Positions 43,206 through 53,070 of a DNA stretch of 64,000 bases are shown here, piece after piece. The notes under the pieces are model-generated. The model did no database searches, was not told where the DNA came from, and saw only the letters and a program-made list of their open reading frames with translations. Every line of letters starts with the position of its first letter. Position 1 is the stretch's first letter. The translations under genes were made by a program, and so were the position numbers. The stretch lies in assembly GCF_011393335.1 (NCBI RefSeq), contig NZ_CP049865.1, forward strand, positions 3,490,722 to 3,554,721, read 5' to 3'. Origin of the DNA: Propioniciclava coleopterorum (GTDB lineage: Bacteria; Actinomycetota; Actinomycetes; Propionibacteriales; Propionibacteriaceae).

Positions 43206-43497
43206 GCCCCCTCCCCAGGATGCGCGGGACGCGGAACCGGTCGTCCTCCACGGCGGGCGCCATCGCCAGCGCCTGCTCGCGGGTCAGGCCGGGACGCACC
43301 ACGTCGTCGCGGAACACGTTGGTCAGCGGCAGCGCGTGCGTCATGGGGACGACGTCGGCGTCCGCGACCTCGGAGACCGAGGCGACGGCGTCCAGGATGA
43401 TGTCGAGCTGGGGGGCGATCCGCTCCAGTTCCTCGGGCGAGAGGTCGATGCGGGCGAGCCCGGCGAGCCGGGCGACCTCCTCGGTGGACAAGGCCAC
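43202..43497 (-). CDS. gatC: Asp/Glu-tRNA amidotransferase subunit GatC (frameshift near 3' end)
   Basis: GatC is the small stabilising subunit. The sequence [21 protein letters not shown] and the end [12 protein letters not shown] are typical. GTG at 43497 is chosen because AGGAG lies eight bases upstream (43506-43510); an ATG at 43515 is also in frame. As given the frame reads past its end. Adding one C to the cccc run 43213-43216 gives ILGEGA and a stop overlapping gatA. About 98 residues. Confidence 0.93.
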
Positions 43498-43532
43498 GAT
43501 GCGCACTCCTGTCATGGGTCGGTAACCCTCCC

Positions 43533-43538
43533 ATCCTA
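43533..43538 (-). promoter_or_regulatory. -10 element of gatCAB
   Basis: TAGGAT on the minus strand lies 35 bases before the gatC GTG and would start a leader of about 30 bases containing the AGGAG site. No convincing -35 was seen. Confidence 0.4.
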
Positions 43539-43575
43539 GGGCGTCGGTACCGGTTGCCAGGACCGTCGCCAAACC

Positions 43576-43595
43576 GTGACAAATCGCTTTGTTAC
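43576..43595 (+). promoter_or_regulatory. LacI-type operator candidate of the sugar ABC operon
   Basis: GTGACAAATCGCTTTGTTAC is a 20-base imperfect palindrome (8 of 10 pairs) centred on CG, the layout of LacI-family operators. A partial second copy, CAAATCGGTGTTTG, follows at 43600-43613. Both lie 150-190 bases upstream of the first binding-protein gene. No LacI gene is in the window, so the regulator would be encoded elsewhere. Confidence 0.45.
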
Positions 43596-43766
43596 GTTTC
43601 AAATCGGTGTTTGCCGCAATCAGCGGCGGAATGCGCTTACCTGCACGTGTCAGCGCCCGTCAAGAGCGGTTGCAGGATTAAGCAAGATGCTCGACATGCC
43701 CCTAGTCGCGGCCTAGCCTTCCTGCAGGCAGTCCCAATGGGGGACGCGTAACAGGAGGAACCCTCA

Positions 43767-45065
43767 ATGTTGAATCGACGACAGCTCCTCGGCGCGATGG
43801 GCGCAGCGGGCATCGGCATCGCCGCCACTGCGTGCTCGACCGGCGGCGGGCAGCCCGCCCCGGGGGCCACCGCGGCCCCGACCGGAGAGCTCAAGGGCAC
43901 CGTCCACATCGTCACGCCCGAGTTCGCGGGCACCGACGGCAAGGAGGCCTTCGAGGGCAAGATCCTGAAGGCCTTCACCGACAAGCACCCCGGCGTCACC
44001 TTCCAGGTCGACTACACGCCGTGGGACAAGCTGAACGAGAAGCTCTCCACCCTGGTCGCCGGCGGCCAGCCGTCCGACCTCCTGATGACCGGCATGGGCT
44101 GGACCGAGCCCTTCGCCCACAAGAAGGTCCTCACCAAGCTCGACAAGAACGCCGTCCTCGGCGACGCCAAGGTGCTCGACGCCCTGGTCAAGCAGGGCAG
44201 CTTCAACGGCGACATGTACGCCATGCCCTTCCTGCTCGAGTCGCGTCCGTTCGCGTACCGCAAGGACCTGTTCGAGAAGTTCCAGATCTCCACGACCGAG
44301 CCCAAGAGCATGGAGGAGTTCAACTCCCTGCTCGAGGAGGTCAAGTCCAAGTCCGGCCTGGTCCCGCTCGACATGCTGGGCCAGAACCTGCGCCAGATCT
44401 GGGGCCAGATGATCTTCGCCTTCGGCGGCACGCAGTTCAGCCCCGACGGCATGTCCATCACGTTCGATCAGGAGCCCGGCGTCAAGGCGCTGCAGTGGAT
44501 GGTCGACCTGCAGAACAAGGGTCTGTCCGACTTCAACTTCAAGGTGCCGACCGGCCAGCCGTCGGCCTACCAGCAGGACAAGACGCTCATGGCCTGGGGT
44601 TCGTCCGGCGCGTGGCCGCAGTGGCTCAAGCAGACCCCGCAGCTCACCGAGGAGGGCAAGCTCGGCATCATGCTGATGCCGACGGTGAACGGCTCCAAGG
44701 TGCTGTACCAGGGCGGCACGCTCGTGGGTCTGTCGACCCGCAGCCAGAACAGCGCCGCCGCGACCGCCGTGATGCAGCACCTGATCACGCCGGACGCCCT
44801 GACCCAGGCGAGCCTGTTCAGCGGCAAGGTGCCGGCCCGTTCGGATCTGCCCCCGAACCCCGAGCTGGCCAAGAACAAGCTGCTGGACTTCTCCGTGGAC
44901 AACCTGCAGTACTCCGTCACCGACGGCGGCACGCCGGCGTGGATGGAGATCCGCGGCAAGATGGATCCCGAGCTCGAGGCCGCCGTCACCGGCAAGAAGA
45001 GCGTCGCCGACACCATCGCCTCCCTGAAGAAGATCGCGGAGGACGCGATCGGGCGTATCAAGTGA
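43767..45065 (+). CDS. Sugar ABC transporter substrate-binding lipoprotein (copy 1)
   Basis: The product is 432 residues, an extracellular solute-binding protein (family 1). The signal has twin arginines (LNRRQLLG) and a lipobox AATAC with lipid site C23, so Tat export and lipidation are predicted. The mature part begins TPEFAGTDGKEAFEG, has SDLLMTGMGW and ends in a Lys-rich helix. AGGAGG precedes the ATG. It is the first gene of SBP-permease-permease, coupled by GTGA to the next gene. No ATPase is nearby. The substrate is unknown. Confidence 0.92.
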   Translation: MLNRRQLLGAMGAAGIGIAATACSTGGGQPAPGATAAPTGELKGTVHIVTPEFAGTDGKEAFEGKILKAFTDKHPGVTFQVDYTPWDKLNEKLSTLVAGGQPSDLLMTGMGWTEPFAHKKVLTKLDKNAVLGDAKVLDALVKQGSFNGDMYAMPFLLESRPFAYRKDLFEKFQISTTEPKSMEEFNSLLEEVKSKSGLVPLDMLGQNLRQIWGQMIFAFGGTQFSPDGMSITFDQEPGVKALQWMVDLQNKGLSDFNFKVPTGQPSAYQQDKTLMAWGSSGAWPQWLKQTPQLTEEGKLGIMLMPTVNGSKVLYQGGTLVGLSTRSQNSAAATAVMQHLITPDALTQASLFSGKVPARSDLPPNPELAKNKLLDFSVDNLQYSVTDGGTPAWMEIRGKMDPELEAAVTGKKSVADTIASLKKIAEDAIGRIK

Positions 45066-45991
45066 CGAACGTCACCACAACGTCGTCGGGCGCGGCTACC
45101 AGCCGCGCCCGACGCGGTTCGAGCATGCGAGCCGAGAAGATGTGGGGCTGGTTCCTGACACTTCCGTCGTTGATCCACACGGTGATCTGGATCGGCATCC
45201 CGGTCGTCGTCGCGATCGGGATGAGCTTCACCGACTACGACATCGTGCAGGCACCGACGTTCGCCGGCCTGGCGAACTACGCGGAGATCCTGCGCGACGA
45301 GGTGTTCTGGAAGGCGCTGGGCAACAACGCCCTGATGGCCGCCTTCGGCGTCCCGATCTCCATGTTCATCGCGCTCATCGCGGCGGTCGCGCTGAACCAG
45401 GGCCTCAAGGGCCAGGGCTTCTTCCGCACGATGATCTTCATGCCCCACGTGACCGCCACGGTGGCCATCGCCATGATCTGGCTGTGGATCTACTCCGGCG
45501 ACCCGTCGGGCCTGGCCAACCGGGCGCTGGGCTTCTTCGGCCTCGCGCCGCAGAACTGGCTCACCAATGGGGACCTGGCGCTGCCGGCCGTGATCGTGGT
45601 GACGATCTGGCAGGGCATCGGCCTGAAGATGCTGATCTACTTGGCCGCGCTGCAGGGCGTCTCCAAGGAGCTCTACGAGGCGGCGGACGTGGACGGCGCC
45701 AGCACGATCCAGAAGTTCTTCAACGTCACGATCCCGATGCTGCGCCCTGCGACGTTCTTCGTCCTGGTCACGTCCATCATCGCGAACTTCCAGACGTTCG
45801 ATCTGGTCTACAACCTGACCAACGGCGGCCCCGCGAACGCGACCACGGTGATCACCTACCAGATCTACGTCGCCGCCTTCCAGCAGTTCCGGATGGGCTA
45901 CGCCACGGCCCAGTCGGTGATCCTGCTGCTGGTGCTGGTCGTCCTGACCATCATTTCCCGACGCGTGGTGGGAGGTACCGACGGTGACTGA
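45062..45991 (+). CDS. Sugar ABC transporter permease (MalF/UgpA type)
   Basis: The product is 309 residues with six membrane helices. The EAA loop that contacts the ATPase is EAADVDGASTIQKFFNVTIPM. A conserved LALPAVIVVTIWQGIGLKMLIYLAALQ precedes it. The start is taken as GTG 45062, overlapping the SBP stop as GTGA; an ATG at 45125 would remove a 21-residue Ser/Thr/Arg tail. It overlaps the second permease by 8 bases. Confidence 0.92.
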   Translation: MTNVTTTSSGAATSRARRGSSMRAEKMWGWFLTLPSLIHTVIWIGIPVVVAIGMSFTDYDIVQAPTFAGLANYAEILRDEVFWKALGNNALMAAFGVPISMFIALIAAVALNQGLKGQGFFRTMIFMPHVTATVAIAMIWLWIYSGDPSGLANRALGFFGLAPQNWLTNGDLALPAVIVVTIWQGIGLKMLIYLAALQGVSKELYEAADVDGASTIQKFFNVTIPMLRPATFFVLVTSIIANFQTFDLVYNLTNGGPANATTVITYQIYVAAFQQFRMGYATAQSVILLLVLVVLTIISRRVVGGTDGD

Positions 45992-46919
45992 TCTCAACAC
46001 TGTGACCGAGATCGAGAAGGTCAAGCCCCTCAAGCCGGTGCGGCAGAAGTCCGCGAAGCGTTCCCGCCGGATCGGCCGGATCGTCCTGTGGGTCGCCCTG
46101 CTGCTGTTCAGCCTGGTCATGGTCCTGCCGTTCGTGTGGATGATCTTCACCGCGGTACGGCCGGCCGCCGAGCTGGCTCAGCCGAACCCGCCGTTCTTCC
46201 CGCGGGCGTGGGACTTCAACAACTTCGTCCGCGCCTTCGAGGCGGCGCCCTTCGGCATCTACGCGCGCAACAGCTTCATCATCGGAGCCGTGCACGTCGT
46301 GACCGTGCTGACGCTGGGTTCGGCCGCGGGTTACGCGCTGGCGAAGCTGCGGTTCCGCGCCCGGAACTGGATCTTCGCGTGGTTCCTGGCCACGATGATG
46401 ATCCCGTTCTACGCCACGGTCATCCCCAGCTTCCTGCTGGTGAGGTTCATGCCGCTGTTCGGTGGCAACGACATCTTCGGTCAGGGCGGTCAGGGCTGGA
46501 TCAACACCTGGTGGGCGCTGCTCATCCCGGGCGCCGTCGGCGCGTTCTCGATCTTCCTGCTGCGTCAGTTCTACGTGACGACGCCGACGGAACTGATCGA
46601 GGCCGCTCGGCTGGACGGCCTGTCCGAGCCCCGCATCTGGCTGCAGATCATCACCCCGCTGATCAAGCCGGGCCTGCTCACGGTGGCCCTGCTGGCGTTC
46701 GAGTCGGGCTGGAACAACTTCCTCTGGCCGCTGTTGGTGACCAGTAGCGAGGACCTGCGCGTCATCCAGGTGGGCCTGTCGGTGTTCCGGCAGGAGTCGA
46801 ACACGCAGTGGGATCTGCTGATGGCCGGCACCGCGTTGTCCGCCGTTCCGATGATCGTGCTGTTCCTGTTCTTCCAGCGCTACTTCGTCAACGGGTTCGT
46901 GAACTCGGGCATCAAATAG
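45984..46919 (+). CDS. Sugar ABC transporter permease (MalG/UgpE type)
   Basis: The product is 311 residues with six membrane helices after a basic N-terminus. The EAA loop is EAARLDGLSEPRIWLQIITP. GGAGG lies ahead of the GTG start. It ends FQRYFVNGFVNSGIK, typical of this family. A shared multi-sugar ATPase (MsiK-like) from elsewhere is presumed. Its last ~130 bases have a decayed duplicate at 48590-48728. Confidence 0.92.
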   Translation: MTDLNTVTEIEKVKPLKPVRQKSAKRSRRIGRIVLWVALLLFSLVMVLPFVWMIFTAVRPAAELAQPNPPFFPRAWDFNNFVRAFEAAPFGIYARNSFIIGAVHVVTVLTLGSAAGYALAKLRFRARNWIFAWFLATMMIPFYATVIPSFLLVRFMPLFGGNDIFGQGGQGWINTWWALLIPGAVGAFSIFLLRQFYVTTPTELIEAARLDGLSEPRIWLQIITPLIKPGLLTVALLAFESGWNNFLWPLLVTSSEDLRVIQVGLSVFRQESNTQWDLLMAGTALSAVPMIVLFLFFQRYFVNGFVNSGIK

Positions 46920-46921
46920 TC

Positions 46922-47020
46922 CCGACATCGATCGACCGCTGAGGAAACCGTCCGCACGGTTCTCCTCGAACTGGGCGGGGATCCTGTGGCTCCTTCCGGG
47001 AGGCACAGGCTCCCCGCCCC
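46922..47020 (+). pseudogene. Remnant of a DUF624/YesL gene (copy 1)
   Basis: This stretch aligns base by base with the first ~100 bases of the intact DUF624 gene at 48730. The shared core includes ctgggcggggatcctgtggc. The ATG is lost (atgccg became gtcccg). One base is missing at the cgctgagg position, which creates a TGA. Homology ends near 47020. The rest of the gap to 47196 shows no gene. Confidence 0.8.
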
Positions 47021-47196
47021 TTTCAGGATGGGGACACGGGTCGCGCCGGGGCGACGGCGTCGGCGAGGACGTCGGGCTTCCGGATCCCCGCCTCGCGACC
47101 CCGTGGGGAAATTCGCTCACCCCGAAACCGTCGAGGCAAGTTTCATGATTGCGTTCCTCTACACCCTTTGAGTCCCCGCTACCTTTCCCATTCACC

Positions 47197-47232
47197 GTCC
47201 CAACGGGGGGCGCGGGTAGGAGAAGGAACCTC
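47197..47232 (+). repeat. Duplicated leader/RBS segment of the SBP genes
   Basis: The bases gtcccaacggggggcgcg and the following AGGAG-containing leader match 43731-43766 upstream of copy 1 (gtcccaatgggggacgcg). This marks the left end of the detectable duplication. Sequence further upstream in the two copies has diverged, so regulation may differ. Confidence 0.7.
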
Positions 47233-48530
47233 ATGCTGAATCGACGACAACTTCTGGGTGCTGCTGGAGCGATGGGCATCGGCCTCGCGGCCACGGCCTG
47301 TTCGACCGGGGGCAGCCCGCGGCGTCGGCGGTTCCGAGCGCGGGTGGTGAACTCACGGGTGTGGTCCACATCGTGACGCCGGAGTTCCCCGGCACCGACG
47401 GCAAGGAGGCCTTCGAGGGCAAGATCCTGAAGTCGTTCACCGACAAGCACCCCGGCGTCACCTTCCAGGTCGACTACACCCCGTGGGACAAGCTGAACGA
47501 GAAGCTCTCCACGCTGGTGGCCGGCGGCCAGCCGTCCGACCTGCTGATGACCGGCATGGGCTGGACCGAGCCGTTCGCCCAGAAGAAGGTGCTCAGCAAG
47601 CTCGACAAGAACACCGTCCTCGGCGACGCCGAGGTCTTCGACGCTCTCATCAAACAGGGCAGCTTCAACGGCGACATGCACGCCATGCCGTACCTGCTCG
47701 AGTCGCGTCCCTTCGTGTACCGCAAGGACGTGTTCGCTCAGCACGGCATCAACGACGTCGACACCGACACGATCGAGCACTTCACCCAACTGCTCGACGA
47801 GGTCAAGGCCAAGACCGGCTTGATCGCGTTGGATCTGCTCGGCAACAACCTGCGCCCGGTGTGGGGTCAGATGATCTACGCCTTCGGCGGCACCCAGTTC
47901 AGCCCGGACGGCATGCAGGTCACCTTCGACCAGGAGCCGGGCGTCAAGGCGCTGCAGTGGATGGTCGACGCTCAGAGGAACGGCCTGTCGGACTACAACC
48001 TCAAGGCGCCGTCGGGCCAGCCGTCCGGCTACCAGCAGGGCAGGACCGCGATGGGCTGGGGCAACTCCGGCATGTGGACGCAGTGGGCGAAGCAGAGCCC
48101 CGAGCTCATGGACGACGACAAGCTGGGCATCATGCTCATGCCCAGCGTCAAGCCGGGCCAGAAGGTTCTCTACCAGGGCGGCACGCTGGTCGGCCTGTCG
48201 ACCCGGAGCAGGAACACCGCGGCGGCCACGGCTGTCATGCAGCACCTGATCGAGCCCCAGCAGCTGCTCGACGCCAGCCTCCAGACCGGCAAGGTGCCGG
48301 CCCGTTCGGACCTGCCCCCGAACGCGGAGCTGGACCAGAACAAGCTGCTGGACTTCTCCGTGGACAACCTGCAGTACTCCGTCACCGACGGCGGTACGCC
48401 GGCGTGGATGGAGATCCGCGGCAAGATGGAGCCCGAGCTCGAGGCCGCGGTGACCGGCAAGAAGAGCGTCGCCGACACCATCGCCTCCCTGAAGAAGATC
48501 GCGGAGGACGCGATCGGACGCGTCAAGTGA
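47233..48530 (+). CDS. Sugar ABC substrate-binding lipoprotein, copy 2 (one apparent frameshift)
   Basis: A paralogue of the SBP at 43767. It has the same Tat/lipoprotein signal (LNRRQLLG, lipobox AATAC, C23). After the signal the frame breaks at the ggggg run 47308-47312. One added G restores TGGQPAASAVPSAGGELTG and gives 432 residues, exactly the length of copy 1. The N-terminal third and last ~90 residues are nearly identical to copy 1, while residues ~145-320 differ widely. It has no intact permeases behind it and may use those of copy 1. Confidence 0.88.
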
Positions 48531-48728
48531 CGGCAGCCACCACCACGACGTCGGGCGCGGCGACCAGCCGCGCCCGTCACGGCTCCCGTCCCGTGTGCCG
48601 GCGGGTGTCGACCACGCAGTAGGATCTCCTGATGGATGGCACCGCATCGTCCGACGTTTCGATGATCGTGCCGTCCTTGTTCTTCCAGCGCCACTTCGTC
48701 AACGGATTCGGGAGCTCGGGTATCAGAC
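48529..48728 (+). pseudogene. Fused permease remnants from an internal deletion
   Basis: The first ~60 bases match the 5' end of permease 1 (gtcgggcgcggc...accagccgcgcccg). From about 48590 the sequence matches the last ~130 bases of permease 2 (vtgttcttccag core shared as ttgttcttccagcgc). About 1.66 kb between is missing relative to copy 1. A W-to-stop change (cagtgg to cagtag, 48618-48622) and loss of the permease 2 stop show decay. The piece is not expected to encode a protein. Confidence 0.85.
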
Positions 48729-48729
48729 A

Positions 48730-49331
48730 ATGCCGACACTGATCGACCGGTTGAGGAAACCGTCCGCGCTGTTCTCCTCGAACTGGGCGGGGATCCTGTG
48801 GCTCCTTCCGGGGGCCACGGCGGTCCCCGCCCTGGCCGGCGTCACCCGCGTCGTGACCGACCTCGACCGCTACGCCGACGAGGGCTTCGTCACGGTCACC
48901 CGCACCGTGCGCGCCACCTGGCGCCGCGACCTGCCCGTCTCGCTCACCCTCGTCGTGGTGACCGTCATGGGGTTGGCGAACCTGTTCGCCCTCATCAACT
49001 CCGAGTCGGCCGTGCGCGTGCTCGCGGTCGGCTTCCTCGTCCCCGTGCTGTGGGCGGCGCTGGTCTTTCTCGGCGCCTACACCGCGGTCGCGGGCACGGC
49101 CCCGCTCGAGGCGGGCCGCGTCGAGGTGCTGTCCGGGGTCGCGGACCAACTGCGCCGGCGTCCCTTCGCCACGCTGACGCTGCCCGTGATCCAGGTGCTC
49201 GTCGTGCCCATCGTGGTCTTCCCCCCGCTGACCGTCGCGGTGGGGCTGAGCCTCCCGGCGTGGATCATCACCGAGTGGCTGCGGCTCAAGCCCGCCCCGG
49301 CCCCGAGGACGAGGCGCCCGCCCCCGCCTGA
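48730..49331 (+). CDS. DUF624 (YesL-like) membrane protein (frameshift near 3' end)
   Basis: The product is about 200 residues with four to five membrane helices. It starts MPTLIDRLRKPSALFSSNWAG and includes WLLPGATAVPALAGVTRVV, typical of DUF624/YesL proteins that travel with sugar ABC operons. Near 49295-49304 one C is missing; correction gives the end LKPAPGPEDEAPAPA and a stop at 49331. GGGAG precedes the ATG. A truncated older copy lies at 46922. Confidence 0.8.
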
Positions 49332-49405
49332 GGGCTTGTGTTCCGGTCGTGTTGCACGCGGCGGATCCTCTTGGCGGATCCCTGCTCGTCGGGTATCAAG
49401 GGGGC

Positions 49406-50059
49406 ATGTACCTCTTGCGCGTCATCCTGCCCGACCGCCCCGGCTCCCTGGGTGCGGTCGCTCGTGCCCTGGGCGAGGCGCACGCCGACATCGCGTCGGT
49501 GGAGATCATCGAGAAGGCGGCCGGGCTCGTGATCGACGACTTCATGGTCGACCTGCCCGACGGCGTCCGGCCGGACACGTTGGTGAGCGCCTGCTCCTCG
49601 CTGCCCGATGTGGAGGTGATGTGGGTGTCGTTCTACCCGCAGAACCGCACGCTCACCGCCGACGTGGACGTGCTGGACGCCATGCTGGCGCACCCGGACG
49701 CGGCCAGCGAGGTGCTGGCCGACGCGGCGCCCTCGACGTTCCACTGCACCTGGGCCGCCCTGGTGGAGTCGGCGACGGGCGATCTCGTGCACCGCACGAC
49801 GCTGGCTCCCCCGGGGAGCCTGCCGGTGCACCTGCTCGGCGACCTGGGGGTCGCGCACACCGCCGAGCTTCCCACCGACTTCTGCGAAGGCTGGGGCGAG
49901 CAGATCGTGGCGGTCGTGCCGTGCCGCGCCGGGCGTGCGCTGGTGCTGGGCCGCCCCGGGCCTGAGTTCCGCGCCTCCGAGCTGGCCCGCCTGCGACACC
50001 TGGCCATGCTGGCCGCCGACCGGGAGTCGCTGGCCGCCGTGAACCCCGTCCTGTCATGA
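49406..50059 (+). CDS. ACT domain protein
   Basis: The product is 217 residues. An N-terminal ACT domain (about 1-72) shows MYLLRVILPDRPGSLGAVA, an amino-acid-binding regulatory fold. The C-terminal ~120 residues lack a recognised domain. Homologues sit between ligA and gatC in mycobacteria and other actinobacteria. Here it overlaps the alarmone synthetase gene (ATGA), which suggests joint expression and possibly amino-acid control of that enzyme. Confidence 0.82.
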   Translation: MYLLRVILPDRPGSLGAVARALGEAHADIASVEIIEKAAGLVIDDFMVDLPDGVRPDTLVSACSSLPDVEVMWVSFYPQNRTLTADVDVLDAMLAHPDAASEVLADAAPSTFHCTWAALVESATGDLVHRTTLAPPGSLPVHLLGDLGVAHTAELPTDFCEGWGEQIVAVVPCRAGRALVLGRPGPEFRASELARLRHLAMLAADRESLAAVNPVLS

Positions 50060-50763
50060 CGGTTCCGGCCGAGGTGCCGCCGGTCCGCGCCGAGGTGGGA
50101 CTGCTGGCCCTGCTGCAGGAGAACGGCGACCTCCTGCTGGACGAGGGACTGTCGGTCGCGCGCGAGCTCCAGCTGTACCGATTCGCCCTGGCCGAGATGC
50201 GCACCAAGCTCGCCGTTCTGCAGGACGAGATCACGCTCAGCGACGACTACAACCCGATCGAGCACATCTCCGCCCGGATCAAGACCCCGCGCAGCATCGC
50301 CGAGAAGCTGCGCCGCCGCGGGCACCCACTGACGCTGGAGTCGATGCAGGCCAACCTGGACGACCTCGCGGGCATGCGGGTCATCTGCACGTTCGTCTCC
50401 GACGTCTACCGGCTGCTCAAGGTGATGGACCGCCACCCCGACGTGGCCATCCTGACGGTCAAGGACTACATCGCCGCGCCCAAGCCGAACGGCTACCGCG
50501 GGCTGCACGCGATCGTGGAGACGCCGGTGCACCTGGCCGAGGCGTCCCACCCCGTGCGGGTGGAGATCCAGTTCCGCACGATCGCGATGGACTTCTGGGC
50601 GAGCCTGGAGCACAAGACCTACTACAAGTACGACAAGACGGTGCCGGACGCCCTGCTGCGAGAGCTGACCGAGGCCGCCGAGCACGCCCACGAGCTCGAC
50701 CTCAGGATGGAGGCCATCCACCGGCAGATCCGGGGCGGCGACGATCGGGCGGGCGGTCAGTAG
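50056..50763 (+). CDS. Small alarmone synthetase (RelA/SpoT domain, RelQ-like)
   Basis: The product is 235 residues, a stand-alone (p)ppGpp synthetase without hydrolase, TGS or ACT domains. Synthetase motifs are YNPIEHISARIKTPRSIAEKL, DDLAGMRVICTF, VKDYIAAPKPNGYRGLHAI and VEIQFRTIAMDFWASLEHK. C-terminal helices likely form the oligomer interface. The ATG overlaps the ACT gene. Its 3' end overlaps the convergent small membrane gene by 7 bases. Confidence 0.92.
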   Translation: MTVPAEVPPVRAEVGLLALLQENGDLLLDEGLSVARELQLYRFALAEMRTKLAVLQDEITLSDDYNPIEHISARIKTPRSIAEKLRRRGHPLTLESMQANLDDLAGMRVICTFVSDVYRLLKVMDRHPDVAILTVKDYIAAPKPNGYRGLHAIVETPVHLAEASHPVRVEIQFRTIAMDFWASLEHKTYYKYDKTVPDALLRELTEAAEHAHELDLRMEAIHRQIRGGDDRAGGQ

Positions 50764-50969
50764 CCGCGCAGCTGCAGGTAGGCGTAGTAGCCGAACGCCG
50801 TCACGGCGATCGCGACGGCGATCACCGCGAGGATCGTGAGGCGCCACTGCCGCCGCTTGTCCCGCGTCGTGGGGACACCGACGGGACCCCACTCGCCGAC
50901 GATCGGCGTGACCCGCGGCGAGACGTCGCCGTTGAGGTTCAGGTCGCTGTTCAGTCCCTCCACGCGCAC
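50757..50969 (-). CDS. Hypothetical small membrane protein
   Basis: The product is 70 residues: a polar N-terminal half (LNSDLNLNGDVSPRVTPIVGE), then one membrane helix at about 43-63 (LTILAVIAVAIAVTAFGYYAY). The family is not recognised. The start is GTG at 50969 or 50963. It lies four bases downstream of ligA on the same strand and converges with the alarmone synthetase gene. Confidence 0.65.
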   Translation of the reverse strand: MRVEGLNSDLNLNGDVSPRVTPIVGEWGPVGVPTTRDKRRQWRLTILAVIAVAIAVTAFGYYAYLQLRGY

Positions 50970-50973
50970 CAGC

Positions 50974-53049
<2,076 letters not shown>

Positions 53050-53070
53050 CTACCGCGCGCCGCCGACGGT

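Noticed and set aside
46920-47232. A gene in the gap between permease 2 and SBP2
   Set aside because: The only protein-like similarity is to the start of DUF624, with a lost ATG and a frameshift. The small open frames there have no ribosome site or family.
48595-48729. An N-terminal extension of the DUF624 protein from GTG 48595
   Set aside because: These codons overlap the permease 2 remnant in a different frame and do not resemble DUF624 proteins. The ATG at 48730 has its own ribosome site.
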